Shown here: piece by piece, positions 26,276-36,833 of the stretch
Position numbering within the stretch: position 1 is the stretch's first letter
Layout: every line of letters starts with the position of its first letter
From: Mitsuaria sp. WAJ17
Lineage (GTDB): Bacteria > Pseudomonadota > Gammaproteobacteria > Burkholderiales > Burkholderiaceae_C
Direction: 5' to 3'
Assembly (NCBI RefSeq): GCF_014174515.1
Contig: NZ_JACJUG010000013.1
Location: forward strand, 96,321 to 160,320
DNA length: 64,000 nucleotides
The notes under the pieces: generated by a model
Database searches by the model: none
Seen by the model: only the letters and a program-made list of their open reading frames with translations
What the model was told of the DNA's origin: nothing
Translations under genes and position numbers: made by a program

Positions 26276-29200
26276 GTGTCCATGAGCAGCAAACCGGGCC
26301 ACGCAGGCTCCCGCTTCAATGTGTCGCGTTGGGCGCTGGAACATCCGGCCCTGACGCGCTACCTGATGATCGTGCTGATGGTGATGGGCTTCGCGGCCTA
26401 CTTCCAGCTCGGTCAGGACGAGGATCCGCCCTTCACCTTCCGCCTGATGGTTGTCCAGGCCTTCTGGCCGGGCGCCACCGCCATGCAGATGGCCGACCAG
26501 GTGACGGACAAGATCGAGAAGACACTGCAGGAAGTGCCTTACTCGGACAAGATCCGCTCCTACACCAAGCCGGGCGAGTCCCTCACCATCTTCCAGCTGA
26601 AGGACAGCACGCCGCCCAAGGAAGTGGCGGACGTCTGGTACCAGGTCCGCAAGCGCGTCAACGACATGCGCTACACCCTGCCGCAGGGCGTGCTGGGCCC
26701 CGTCTTCAACGACGACTTTGGTGACGTCTACGGCTCCATCTACGCCCTCAGCAGCGACGGCTTCAGCCGCGAGGAGTCCCGCGTCTACGCCGAACGGGTG
26801 CGCCATCAACTGCTCAAGGTGAAGGACGTGGCCAAGGTGGAGGTCTTCGGCGTTCAGCCCGAGAAGATCTACATCGAGGTCTCCCAGAAGCGTCTGGCCG
26901 AGCTGGGCCTGGACTTTTCGCAGGTCATCAACCAGATCGGCGCCCAGAACGCGGTGGAAGGCGCTGGCGTGCTCAATGCCGGCAGCACCAATCTGCAGAT
27001 CCGCGTGCAAGGCCAACTGGACGACCTCAAGGCCCTGCGCGACTTCTCGATCCGTGCCGTCAACCCCTTCACTGGCGCCGCCAGCCAGTTCCGCTTGGGC
27101 GACATCGCCGAGGTCAAGCGCGATTACGTCGATCCGCCCAGCACCATGGTGCGCCACCAGGGCAAGCAGGTGCTGGCCCTGGGCGTGTCCATGGCCAAGG
27201 GGGGAGACATCATCGCCATGGGCCAGGCCCTCAAGGCCCAACTGGCCGAGGTCCAGAAGGGCCTGCCGGCGGGCATGGAGCTCTCGCAGATCCAGGACCA
27301 GCCGTCTTCGGTGTCGCGCTCGGTGAATGAGTTCGTCCATGTGCTGATCGAGGCCGTGGTGATCGTGCTGGGCGTCAGCTTCATCAGCCTGGGCCTGCAC
27401 ACGCGGCCCCTGCGCATCGACATCTGGCCGGGCCTGGTCGTGGGCGTCACCATTCCCCTGGTGCTGGCCATCACCTTCGTGACCATGTTCTATTGGGGCG
27501 TGGGCCTGCACAAGATCTCGCTGGGCTCGCTGATCATCGCCTTGGGGCTGCTGGTGGATGACGCCATCATTGCGGTCGAGATGATGGTTCGCAAGCTGGA
27601 AGAGGGCTACGACAAGATGCATGCGGCGACCTTCGCCTATGACGTCACCGCCATGCCCATGCTCACCGGCACGCTGATCACGGCCGTGGGCTTCCTGCCC
27701 ATCGGGCTGGCGCGCTCCACGACGGGTGAGTACACCTTCGCCATCTTCGCGGTGACAGCGGCCTCGCTGGTCATCTCCTGGCTGGTGTCGATCTACTTCG
27801 TGCCCTATCTGGGCTCCTTCCTGCTCAAGACCAAGGCCGGCCACGGCGGCGAGGCCCACGAGCTCTTCGATACGCCCTTCTATAACCGCTTCCGCGCCCT
27901 GGTGCGCTGGTGCGTGGAGCATCGCTGGAAGACCATAGGCATCACTGTGCTGCTCTTCGTGGCTGGCCTCTTTGGCATGACCCGCGTGCAACAGCAGTTC
28001 TTCCCGGACTCCAGCCGCCCCGAGATCCTGGTCGATCTGTGGCTGCCCGAGGGCTCGACCATCCAGCAGAGCGAGCAGATGGCCAAGCGCTTCGAGGCCC
28101 GCATGCTCAAGGAGGAGGGCGTGTCCACCGTCACGACCTGGGTGGGCAGCGGCGTGCCGCGCTTCTACCTGCCGCTGGACCAGGTCTTCCCGCAGTCCAA
28201 CGTCAGCCAGGCCATCGTGCTGCCCAAGGACCTCACCCAGCGCGAGACCCTGCGCAAGCGCCTGCCCGAGCTGATGGCCACCGAGTTCCCCGAGGTCCGC
28301 ACCCGCGTCAAGCTGCTGCCCAATGGGCCGCCCGTGCCCTATCCGGTGCAGTTCCGCGTGACGGGCGAGGACCCCAAGCTCGTGCGCAAGTGGGCCGACC
28401 AGGCCAAGGAGCTGCTCAAGGCCAATCCGCACATGCGCGGCGTCAATGACAACTGGAACGAGTCCATCAAGGCCCTCAAGCTGGACGTTGACCAGGACAA
28501 GGCCCGCGCCCTGGGTGTCACCAGCCAGAGCCTGGCGCAGGCCTCGCGCACCATCCTCTCGGGCACCGTCATCGGCCAGTACCGCGAGGCGGACAAGCTG
28601 ATCGACATCGTCCTGCGCCAGCCCCTGGAGGAGCGCAACGCCATCACCGACCTGGGCAACGCCTACATGCCCACCACCACCGGCCGCGCCGTGCCCCTGA
28701 CCCAGGTGGCCAAGGTGGGCTTCGAGTGGGAGCCCGGCGTCATGTGGCGCGAAGGCCGCAACTACGCGGTGACCGTGCAGGGTGACGTGGAGGAGGGCAT
28801 GCAGGGCGCCACCGTCTCGGCCCAGATTTGGCCGCAGATGCAGGCGCTGTCAGCCAAGATGCCGCCGGGCTATCGCATCGACGTGGCTGGTGCGGTGGAG
28901 GAAAGCAGCAAGGGCCAGGGCTCGATCGCGGCCGGCGTGCCGGTGATGCTCTTCATCATCTTCACCCTGCTGATGCTGCAGCTGCAGAGCTTCTCGCGCG
29001 CCATGCTGGTTTTCCTCACCGGCCCTCTGGGTATTGCCGGTGTGGCTGCAGCCCTGCTGCTGCTGAACCGGCCGTTCGGCTTCGTGGCCCTGCTCGGCGT
29101 GATCGCGCTGATGGGCATGATCATGCGCAATTCGGTGATCCTGATCGACCAGATCGAGCAGGACCGCGCCCGCGGCGTGCCGGCTTGGTCGGCCATCGTG

Positions 29201-29437
29201 GAGTCGGCGGTGCGGCGTTTCCGCCCCATTGTGCTGACGGCGGCGGCGGCGGTGCTGGCCATGATCCCGCTGTCGCGCAGCGTGTTCTGGGGGCCCATGG
29301 CCGTAGCCATCATGGGCGGCCTGATCGTCGCCACCGTGCTGACCCTCCTCGCCCTGCCGGCCATGTATGCCGCCTGGTTCCGGGTGATGCGGCCGGCGGA
29401 AGCGAACTCGCGCTTCCCGACGCCTTCGCGCTTCTGA
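26276..29437 (+). CDS. RND family efflux pump, inner membrane subunit
   Basis: 1053 residues from GTG 26276 with AGGAGGT five bases upstream. ATG 26282 is an alternative. The 12-TM RND layout is clear: one TM near residues 25-45, a large periplasmic loop, a TM bundle (about 355-560), a second loop, and the final TMs. TM4 has LLVDDAIIAVE with the proton-relay pair Asp428/Asp429. In TM10 the AcrB-type lysine position reads MIMRNSVILIDQI, with Arg. QLGQDEDPPFTFR near the N-terminus is typical of the TriC-like multidrug group. No TolC-like gene follows, so an outer-membrane partner must come from elsewhere. A strong terminator ends the unit. Confidence 0.95.
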   Translation: MSMSSKPGHAGSRFNVSRWALEHPALTRYLMIVLMVMGFAAYFQLGQDEDPPFTFRLMVVQAFWPGATAMQMADQVTDKIEKTLQEVPYSDKIRSYTKPGESLTIFQLKDSTPPKEVADVWYQVRKRVNDMRYTLPQGVLGPVFNDDFGDVYGSIYALSSDGFSREESRVYAERVRHQLLKVKDVAKVEVFGVQPEKIYIEVSQKRLAELGLDFSQVINQIGAQNAVEGAGVLNAGSTNLQIRVQGQLDDLKALRDFSIRAVNPFTGAASQFRLGDIAEVKRDYVDPPSTMVRHQGKQVLALGVSMAKGGDIIAMGQALKAQLAEVQKGLPAGMELSQIQDQPSSVSRSVNEFVHVLIEAVVIVLGVSFISLGLHTRPLRIDIWPGLVVGVTIPLVLAITFVTMFYWGVGLHKISLGSLIIALGLLVDDAIIAVEMMVRKLEEGYDKMHAATFAYDVTAMPMLTGTLITAVGFLPIGLARSTTGEYTFAIFAVTAASLVISWLVSIYFVPYLGSFLLKTKAGHGGEAHELFDTPFYNRFRALVRWCVEHRWKTIGITVLLFVAGLFGMTRVQQQFFPDSSRPEILVDLWLPEGSTIQQSEQMAKRFEARMLKEEGVSTVTTWVGSGVPRFYLPLDQVFPQSNVSQAIVLPKDLTQRETLRKRLPELMATEFPEVRTRVKLLPNGPPVPYPVQFRVTGEDPKLVRKWADQAKELLKANPHMRGVNDNWNESIKALKLDVDQDKARALGVTSQSLAQASRTILSGTVIGQYREADKLIDIVLRQPLEERNAITDLGNAYMPTTTGRAVPLTQVAKVGFEWEPGVMWREGRNYAVTVQGDVEEGMQGATVSAQIWPQMQALSAKMPPGYRIDVAGAVEESSKGQGSIAAGVPVMLFIIFTLLMLQLQSFSRAMLVFLTGPLGIAGVAAALLLLNRPFGFVALLGVIALMGMIMRNSVILIDQIEQDRARGVPAWSAIVESAVRRFRPIVLTAAAAVLAMIPLSRSVFWGPMAVAIMGGLIVATVLTLLALPAMYAAWFRVMRPAEANSRFPTPSRF

Positions 29438-29450
29438 TCGCCAGATCAGC

Positions 29451-29494
29451 GAGGCGCCCTGCCTGGAAACGGGCAGGGCGCCTCTCTCTTTTTG
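29451..29494 (+). terminator. Strong intrinsic terminator after the RND operon
   Basis: Perfect 13-bp arms GAGGCGCCCTGCC (29451-29463) and GGCAGGGCGCCTC (29472-29484) with an 8-nt loop, followed by TCTCTTTTT. Confidence 0.9.
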
Positions 29495-29547
29495 AAGGGG
29501 GAACTTGCGGCTAACCCCTAGGCCCGGGAAATGCCCCTATTCACGGC

Positions 29548-29553
29548 TACAAT
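29548..29553 (+). promoter_or_regulatory. -10 element of the tRNA-Leu/tig transcript
   Basis: TACAAT at 29548-29553 is the best -10 hexamer upstream of the tRNA gene. It is followed by CACCGGTTTGCC, nearly the same as at the ndk promoter (60660). No convincing -35. Confidence 0.4.
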
Positions 29554-29634
29554 CACCGGTTTGCCGAAATGCCACGAGGCTGAGGTGGCTTGGGGTTTTC
29601 GAACCCCGATGCTGCGGCAGCCTTGAAACCACTC

Positions 29635-29721
29635 GCGCGGGTGGCGAAATTGGTAGACGCACCAGGTTTAGGTCCTGACGCCTTCACGGGCGTGTCGGTT
29701 CGAGTCCGACCCCGCGCACCA
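29635..29721 (+). tRNA. tRNA-Leu (anticodon UAG)
   Basis: 87 nt including encoded CCA. The acceptor stem GCGCGGG (29635-29641) pairs with CCCGCGC (29711-29717). The anticodon stem-loop reads CAGG TTTAGGT CCTG with anticodon TAG, and the long variable arm is that of a class II leucine tRNA. It reads CUA and probably CUG. The tig ATG is only 26 nt downstream, so tRNA and trigger factor mRNA are likely one transcript. Confidence 0.95.
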
Positions 29722-29747
29722 GAATCACTTTGTTCACAGAGTCCACT

Positions 29748-31058
29748 ATGGCTGTCACCGTCGAAACCCTCGAAAAGCTCGAACGCCGCATCACGCTCAC
29801 GCTGGCGGCCGCTGACATCAACAGCGAAGTCGAGACCCGCCTGAAGAAGCTGGCCCGCACGGTCAAGGCTGATGGCTTCCGCCCCGGCAAGGTGCCGATG
29901 AGCGTGGTCGCCCAGCGCTATGGCTATTCCGTCCAGTACGAAGTCATGAATGACAAGCTGGGCCAGGCCTTCAACGCTGCCGCCAACGAAGCGCAGCTGC
30001 GTGTCGCCGGCATGCCCAATATCGCCCAGAAGGACGAGTCGCCGGAAGGTCAACTGGCTTTTGATGCCACCTTCGAGGTGTACCCGGAAGTCAAGATCGG
30101 CGATCTGGCCGCTTCGGAAGTGGAGCGCGTCTCCAGCGAAGTGACCGAGGAAGCCATCGACAAGACCGTCGAGATCCTGCGCAAGCAGCGCCGCACCTTC
30201 GCCCAGCGTGCCGCTGCTGAAGCTGCCGCTGACGGCGACCGCGTCACCATCGACTTCGAAGGCAAAATCGACGGCGAGACCTTCGCCGGCGGCAAGGCCG
30301 AAGGCTTCCAGTTCCTGCTGGGTGAAGGCCAGATGCTCGAGGCCTTCGAGAAGGCCGTGCGCGGCATGAAGGCGGGCGAGTCCAAGACCTTCCCCCTGGC
30401 CTTCCCCGAGGACTACCACGGCAAGGACGTGGCCGGCAAGGAAGCCGACTTCCTGGTGACGGTCAAGAAGATCGAAGCCCAGCACCTGCCCGAAGTGAAC
30501 GAGGCCTTTGCCAAGTCCCTGGGCATCAAGGACGCCACGATCGAGGCTCTGCGTGCCGACATCAAGAAGAACCTCGAGCGCGAAGTGAAGTTCCGCGTGC
30601 TGGCCCGCAACAAGGCTGCCGTGATGGACGCCCTGGTGGCCGCTGCCGAGCTGGACATCCCCAAGGCCCTGGTGAGCGGTGAGACCGAGCGCCTGGTCGA
30701 AGGTGCTCGTGAAGACCTGAAGAAGCGCGGCGTCAAGGATGCTGACAAGGCCCCGATCCCCGCCGAGCTGTTCACCGCCCAGGCCGAGCGCCGCGTGCGA
30801 CTGGGCCTGGTGGTGTCGGAGCTGGTCCGTGCCAACAACCTGCAGGCCAAGCCCGAGCAGCTGCAAGCCCACATCGAGGAGCTGTCGCAGAGCTATGAGA
30901 AGCCCGCCGAGGTCGTGCGCTGGTACCTGAGCGACCGTCAGCGCCTGGCTGAAGTCGAAGCCATCGTGATCGAGAACAACGTCACCGAGTTCGTCCTGGC
31001 CAAGGCCAAGGTCAGCGACAAGGCCCTGCCGTTCGACGAGCTGATGGCCCAGGCCTGA
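29748..31058 (+). CDS. tig: Trigger factor, ribosome-associated chaperone and peptidyl-prolyl isomerase
   Basis: 436 residues from the ATG at 29748. The ribosome-docking signature is [12 protein letters not shown] near residue 45. The FKBP-type isomerase domain (about 150-250) has [20 protein letters not shown] and [20 protein letters not shown]. The C-terminal half is the helical, charged cradle that holds nascent chains. It binds ribosomal protein L23 at the exit tunnel. It follows tRNA-Leu(UAG) closely and heads the conserved tig-clpP-clpX-lon order that groups co-translational folding with ATP-dependent proteolysis. Terminator at 31096-31125. Confidence 0.97.
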   Translation: MAVTVETLEKLERRITLTLAAADINSEVETRLKKLARTVKADGFRPGKVPMSVVAQRYGYSVQYEVMNDKLGQAFNAAANEAQLRVAGMPNIAQKDESPEGQLAFDATFEVYPEVKIGDLAASEVERVSSEVTEEAIDKTVEILRKQRRTFAQRAAAEAAADGDRVTIDFEGKIDGETFAGGKAEGFQFLLGEGQMLEAFEKAVRGMKAGESKTFPLAFPEDYHGKDVAGKEADFLVTVKKIEAQHLPEVNEAFAKSLGIKDATIEALRADIKKNLEREVKFRVLARNKAAVMDALVAAAELDIPKALVSGETERLVEGAREDLKKRGVKDADKAPIPAELFTAQAERRVRLGLVVSELVRANNLQAKPEQLQAHIEELSQSYEKPAEVVRWYLSDRQRLAEVEAIVIENNVTEFVLAKAKVSDKALPFDELMAQA

Positions 31059-31095
31059 TGAGCTCGGGTCCCGGGCTCACCCCGGGGCTGCCAAG

Positions 31096-31125
31096 GGCGC
31101 CGTGCCGCAAGGCCGGCGCCTTTTT
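31096..31125 (+). terminator. Terminator after tig
   Basis: Arms GGCGCCG (31096-31102) and CGGCGCC (31114-31120), then TTTTT. It separates tig from clpP. Confidence 0.8.
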
Positions 31126-31226
31126 CATTGGGGCGGCAGCCGGCAATGGGGGAGGGTTCGGCCCTTCGGGACAGGCGCGCATCGCGGCCTGTTGCTTGGA
31201 TGAATCCCCTGCACGGAAGAGCCGCG

Positions 31227-31254
31227 CTTGCCGGGACATAATCCGACCCCATAT
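31227..31254 (+). promoter_or_regulatory. Sigma32-like heat-shock promoter of clpP
   Basis: CTTGCCG (31227-31233), 13-bp spacer and CCCCATAT (31247-31254). The -10 matches the sigma32 consensus CCCCATNT at every position, and the -35 keeps CTTG. Transcription would start about 34 nt before the clpP ATG. Confidence 0.5.
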
Positions 31255-31294
31255 GACCCGCTATCACCCGCTGAACCAACCGCAAGGACCCTTC

Positions 31295-31903
31295 ATGAGC
31301 GCGCTGGAAACGAGCAATCTGGGCATGGTGCCCATCGTCATCGAACAATCGGGCCGCGGCGAGCGTGCCTATGACATCTACAGCCGCCTGCTGCGCGAGC
31401 GCATCATCTTCCTGGTGGGCCCCGTCAACGACGCCACCGCCAATCTGGTCGTGGCCCAGCTGCTGTTCCTTGAGAGCGAGAACCCGGACAAGGAGATCTC
31501 TCTTTACATCAACAGCCCGGGCGGCAGCGTCTCGGCCGGCATGTCCATCTACGACACCATGCAGTTCATCAAGCCTGAGGTCTCGACCCTGTGCATGGGC
31601 ATGGCCGCGAGCATGGGCGCCTTCCTGCTGACCGCTGGCGCCAAGGGCAAGCGCTTCGCCCTGCCCAACTCCAAGATCATGATTCACCAGCCCCTGGGCG
31701 GCGCCCAGGGCCAGGCCACGGACATCGAGATTCATGCCCGCGAGATCCTCAAGACCCGCGAGCAGCTCAACCGCATCATGTCCGAGCGCAGCGGCCAGCC
31801 CCTGGAGAAGATCCAGAACGACACCGAGCGCGATTACTTCATGTCGGCCGCCGAGGCGCAGGCCTATGGCCTGATCGACCAGGTGATCGAGAAGCGCCCC
31901 TGA
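31295..31903 (+). CDS. clpP: ATP-dependent Clp protease proteolytic subunit
   Basis: 202 residues from the ATG at 31295 (AAGGA 9 bases upstream). The frame is open further up, but those codons are intergenic. The serine-protease triad is present at the usual spacing: Ser106 in GMAASMGAF, His131 in MIHQPLGG and Asp180 in DTERDYF, all five positions earlier than in the E. coli precursor. The start [13 protein letters not shown] suggests a short propeptide. Fourteen subunits form a chamber that degrades proteins unfolded by ClpX or ClpA. ClpX is encoded next. A sigma32-like promoter at 31227-31254 suggests heat-shock control. Confidence 0.97.
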   Translation: MSALETSNLGMVPIVIEQSGRGERAYDIYSRLLRERIIFLVGPVNDATANLVVAQLLFLESENPDKEISLYINSPGGSVSAGMSIYDTMQFIKPEVSTLCMGMAASMGAFLLTAGAKGKRFALPNSKIMIHQPLGGAQGQATDIEIHAREILKTREQLNRIMSERSGQPLEKIQNDTERDYFMSAAEAQAYGLIDQVIEKRP

Positions 31904-31984
31904 GTGCAGGCGGGCAGAGTCCGGCCGCCGGTCGGGCTTTGTCCGCATGGCGCACATGGCGCTGGCGCCAACTGGTGCCGGATG

Positions 31985-32020
31985 AGGGTCCTTATCCGCC
32001 CAAGGGCCCTTTCTTCTTAT
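31985..32020 (+). terminator. Possible terminator between clpP and clpX
   Basis: Arms AGGGTCCTT (31985-31993) and AAGGGCCCT (32002-32010), nine pairs with one G-U, followed by TTCTTCTTAT. It could uncouple clpX levels from clpP. Confidence 0.5.
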
Positions 32021-32067
32021 GAACTATCATCAGCACAGGTCTCCCACCTGAACCGTAAAGCAGATCC

Positions 32068-33336
32068 ATGGCCGAGAAAAAAGGCAACTCCAGCGAGAAA
32101 GTCCTCTACTGCTCCTTCTGCGGCAAGAGCCAGCATGAAGTGAAGAAGCTGATCGCTGGCCCGTCGGTATTCATTTGCGATGAGTGCATCGAGCTGTGCA
32201 ACGACATCATCCGCGATGAAGTGCCGGCCGAAGGCGCGCAGCCGCGTGCCAGCAAATCCGATCTGCCCGTCCCGAGTGAAATCAAGAGCAGCCTGGACCA
32301 GTACGTGATTGGTCAGGATGTCGCCAAGCGCACGCTGTCGGTGGCGGTCTACAACCACTACAAGCGCCTGCGCCACATGGCGGACAACAAGGGCGAGGTG
32401 GAGCTGTCCAAGAGCAACATCCTGCTGATCGGCCCGACGGGCTCCGGCAAGACGCTGCTGGCCCAGACCCTGGCCCGCCTGCTCAATGTGCCCTTCGTGA
32501 TCGCCGACGCCACCACGCTGACCGAAGCCGGCTACGTGGGCGAGGACGTCGAGAACATCATCCAGAAGCTGCTGCAGAACTGCAATTACGACGTCGAGCG
32601 TGCGCAGCGGGGCATCGTCTACATCGACGAAATCGACAAGATCTCCCGCAAGGCCGACAACCCCTCCATCACCCGTGACGTGTCGGGCGAGGGCGTGCAG
32701 CAGGCCCTGCTGAAGTTGGTCGAAGGCACGATGGCCTCGGTGCCTCCGCAAGGCGGCCGCAAGCACCCCAACCAGGACTTCTTGCAGATCGACACGACCA
32801 ACATTCTGTTCATCTGTGGCGGCGCCTTTGATGGCCTGGAAAAGGTCATCCAGAACCGTTCCGAGAAATCCGGAATCGGCTTCGGAGCCTCGGTGAAGAG
32901 CAAGTCCGAGCGCAAGGTCTCCGAGCTCTTCCGCGAGGTCGAACCCGAGGATCTGATCAAGTTCGGCCTGATCCCTGAGCTGGTGGGCCGTCTGCCGGTG
33001 GTCGCCACCCTGGGCGAGCTGACCGAGGACGCGCTGATCCAGATCCTCACCGAGCCCAAGAATGCCCTGGTCAAGCAGTACCAGCAGCTGTTCGCCATGG
33101 ATGGCGTGGAGCTGGAGATCCGTTCCTCGGCGCTGGGGGCCATTGCCCGCAAGGCTCTGGCCCGCAAGACCGGGGCCCGCGGCCTGCGTTCCATCATGGA
33201 GCATTCGCTGATCGACACCATGTTCGAGCTGCCGGCCCTCGATGGCGTGGCCAAGGTCGTCCTGGACGAACACAACATTGAGGAAGACGCCAAGCCGCTG
33301 CTCGTCTATCGCGAGCAGGCCAAGGCCAGCGCCTGA
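32068..33336 (+). CDS. clpX: ATP-dependent Clp protease ATP-binding subunit ClpX
   Basis: 422 residues. The N-terminal zinc-binding domain has Cys15, Cys18, Cys37 and Cys40 (CSFCGKSQ ... CDECIELC) and binds adaptors and substrates. The AAA+ domain has Walker A GPTGSGKT (122-129), Walker [10 protein letters not shown], and the ClpP-docking IGF loop (GIGFGASV). A hexamer unfolds ssrA-tagged and other substrates and threads them into ClpP. Standard length and complete motifs. It is 164 bp after clpP, with a possible terminator in between, and is followed by a UUCG-capped hairpin and lon. Confidence 0.97.
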   Translation: MAEKKGNSSEKVLYCSFCGKSQHEVKKLIAGPSVFICDECIELCNDIIRDEVPAEGAQPRASKSDLPVPSEIKSSLDQYVIGQDVAKRTLSVAVYNHYKRLRHMADNKGEVELSKSNILLIGPTGSGKTLLAQTLARLLNVPFVIADATTLTEAGYVGEDVENIIQKLLQNCNYDVERAQRGIVYIDEIDKISRKADNPSITRDVSGEGVQQALLKLVEGTMASVPPQGGRKHPNQDFLQIDTTNILFICGGAFDGLEKVIQNRSEKSGIGFGASVKSKSERKVSELFREVEPEDLIKFGLIPELVGRLPVVATLGELTEDALIQILTEPKNALVKQYQQLFAMDGVELEIRSSALGAIARKALARKTGARGLRSIMEHSLIDTMFELPALDGVAKVVLDEHNIEEDAKPLLVYREQAKASA

Positions 33337-33351
33337 CCGGCCCCAAGCATT

Positions 33352-33373
33352 CGGGCGGCCTTCGGGCCGCTCG
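33352..33373 (+). other. UUCG-capped hairpin between clpX and lon
   Basis: GCGGCC (33355-33360), loop TTCG and GGCCGC (33365-33370), extended to nine pairs with one G-U. The C(UUCG)G loop is exceptionally stable. No T-run follows, so it probably serves as a 3'-end barrier or weak terminator of clpX. Confidence 0.45.
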
Positions 33374-33428
33374 CGCGTCACAGCTCAGTCAATCCGGTCT
33401 GATGGCAAGAAGAGGGCAGCCGCCCGGC

Positions 33429-33456
33429 CTTGCAATCAGGCCCTCGGGCCCCAGAT
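33429..33456 (+). promoter_or_regulatory. Sigma32-like heat-shock promoter of lon
   Basis: CTTGCAA (33429-33435), a 13-bp spacer and CCCCAGAT (33449-33456). It differs from the sigma32 consensus by one base in each element as I read it. The start would fall ~18 nt before the ATG, just ahead of AGAGAGG. A TCAGGCCC/GGGCCTGA dyad (33436-33464) overlaps it. Confidence 0.45.
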
Positions 33457-33479
33457 GGGCCTGAGAAAGAGAGGTTTCT

Positions 33480-35903
<2,424 letters not shown>

Positions 35904-35916
35904 GACTTTGTTGAAA

Positions 35917-35943
35917 TGACCCGTGCAAGACTTGCGCGGGTCA
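35917..35943. promoter_or_regulatory. Long imperfect palindrome over the -35 of the tRNA promoter
   Basis: TGACCC-GT-GCAAG, centre A35930, CTTGC-GC-GGGTCA is symmetric over 27 bp with one wobble/mismatch position. It overlaps the TTGCGC -35 element (35932-35937). It follows the lon stop by 13 bp but is succeeded by A, not T, so it is not a normal terminator. Confidence 0.5.
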
Positions 35944-35961
35944 AAAAATCCGGTCTATAAT
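35932..35961 (+). promoter_or_regulatory. Promoter of the tRNA cluster
   Basis: -35 TTGCGC (35932-35937), an 18-bp spacer and a perfect -10 TATAAT (35956-35961). Start near 35968, about 90 nt before the first tRNA. Confidence 0.65.
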
Positions 35962-36056
35962 GTGAGCTTCAGCGCAAACGGTGCGACACTGAAAACAGGG
36001 CGAAAGTTCTGGAATCAGTTTTCTCAAACGTGTGTTGAACTCCAGTCGGAGTCCAT

Positions 36057-36132
36057 GCGGGAATAGCTCAGTTGGTAGAGCGCAACCTTGCCAAGGTTGA
36101 GGTCGCGAGTTCGAGCCTCGTTTCCCGCTCCA
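36057..36132 (+). tRNA. tRNA-Gly (GCC), copy 1
   Basis: 76 nt with encoded CCA. Acceptor GCGGGAA pairs with TTCCCGC. Anticodon arm CAACC TTGCCAA GGTTG gives anticodon GCC. First of four identical copies, followed by its own terminator. Confidence 0.97.
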
Positions 36133-36151
36133 GGATTTTGAAAGCGAATTT

Positions 36152-36178
36152 AAAAGGGAGGCCCCGGCTTCCCTTTTT
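36152..36178 (+). terminator. Terminator-like hairpin between tRNA-Gly copy 1 and tRNA-Cys
   Basis: Arm AAAAGGGAGGCC (36152-36163) pairs with GGCTTCCCTTTT (36166-36177) with one G-U near the loop, ending in TTTTT. It would lower transcription of the later tRNAs relative to the first. Confidence 0.65.
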
Positions 36179-36218
36179 CGTCAAGGTCTTCACCAAGGGC
36201 CTTGTCGTGGATTGTGAT

Positions 36219-36292
36219 GGCGCGGTAGCAAAGCGGTTATGCCCCGGATTGCAAATCCGGTTAGTCCGGTTCGACTCCGGACCGCGCCTCCA
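36219..36292 (+). tRNA. tRNA-Cys (GCA)
   Basis: 74 nt. Acceptor GGCGCGG (36219-36225) pairs with CCGCGCC (36282-36288), then TCCA. Anticodon loop within CCGGATTGCAAATCCGG gives GCA. Confidence 0.96.
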
Positions 36293-36301
36293 GAGTGACA
36301 T

Positions 36302-36377
36302 GCGGGAATAGCTCAGTTGGTAGAGCGCAACCTTGCCAAGGTTGAGGTCGCGAGTTCGAGCCTCGTTTCCCGCTCCA
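36302..36377 (+). tRNA. tRNA-Gly (GCC), copy 2
   Basis: 76 nt, identical base for base to copy 1, 9 nt after tRNA-Cys. The short upstream CAT is also shared by all four copies. Confidence 0.97.
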
Positions 36378-36421
36378 TCATTCGATCCGAACGCTGGCTG
36401 CCGCCAAAGCAGTCGGCACAT

Positions 36422-36497
36422 GCGGGAATAGCTCAGTTGGTAGAGCGCAACCTTGCCAAGGTTGAGGTCGCGAGTTCGAGCCTCGTTTCCCGCTCCA
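36422..36497 (+). tRNA. tRNA-Gly (GCC), copy 3
   Basis: 76 nt, identical to copies 1 and 2. The 44-nt spacer before it is unrelated to the other spacers apart from the CAT just ahead of the gene. Confidence 0.97.
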
Positions 36498-36532
36498 GTT
36501 TCGATGCGCTGGATGAGTTTCATCCGGTCCAT

Positions 36533-36608
36533 GCGGGAATAGCTCAGTTGGTAGAGCGCAACCTTGCCAAGGTTGAGGTCGCGAGTTCGAGCCTCGTTTC
36601 CCGCTCCA
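36533..36608 (+). tRNA. tRNA-Gly (GCC), copy 4
   Basis: 76 nt, identical to the other three copies, followed 8 nt later by a strong terminator hairpin. Confidence 0.97.
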
Positions 36609-36616
36609 GATCTGAC

Positions 36617-36647
36617 AAGGGGAAGCACTGCTTCCCCTTTGTCGTTT
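36617..36647 (+). terminator. Terminator of the Gly-Cys-Gly-Gly-Gly tRNA unit
   Basis: Arms AAGGGGAAGC (36617-36626) and GCTTCCCCTT (36630-36639) with a 3-nt loop and TTTGTCGTTT. Confidence 0.8.
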
Positions 36648-36727
36648 CCAGGCCTGTCTTCACGCCTGATGATCACGGCAGCCCCCCGGGCCGCCGCCGC
36701 AGATAATGCGCACCGTCAGCGACCCTT

Positions 36728-36816
36728 GCCCGGGTGGTGAAATTGGTAGACGCAGCGGACTTAAAATCCGCGGCCCTGAACGGGGCGTACGGGTTCGAGT
36801 CCCGTCCCGGGCACCA
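36728..36816 (+). tRNA. tRNA-Leu (anticodon UAA)
   Basis: 89 nt with CCA. Acceptor GCCCGGG (36728-36734) pairs with CCCGGGC (36806-36812). Anticodon arm GCGGA CTTAAAA TCCGC gives anticodon TAA. A long variable arm is present. It reads UUA and UUG. Separated from the Gly unit by a terminator, so it is probably transcribed on its own. Confidence 0.96.
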
Positions 36817-36833
36817 CATTCGCATGCAAACGG

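Noticed and set aside
26216..28432. 738-codon minus-strand frame opposite the RND pump
   Set aside because: Shadow frame. The pump has full RND motifs on the other strand.
36057..36608. Regularly spaced 76-bp repeats as a possible CRISPR array
   Set aside because: Each repeat folds as tRNA-Gly with CCA, spacing is irregular, and no cas genes are present.
36068..36676. Minus-strand frame through the tRNA cluster with a repeated GNEARTRDLNLGKVAL peptide
   Set aside because: The peptide repeat is only the antisense translation of identical tRNA-Gly genes, a familiar false annotation.
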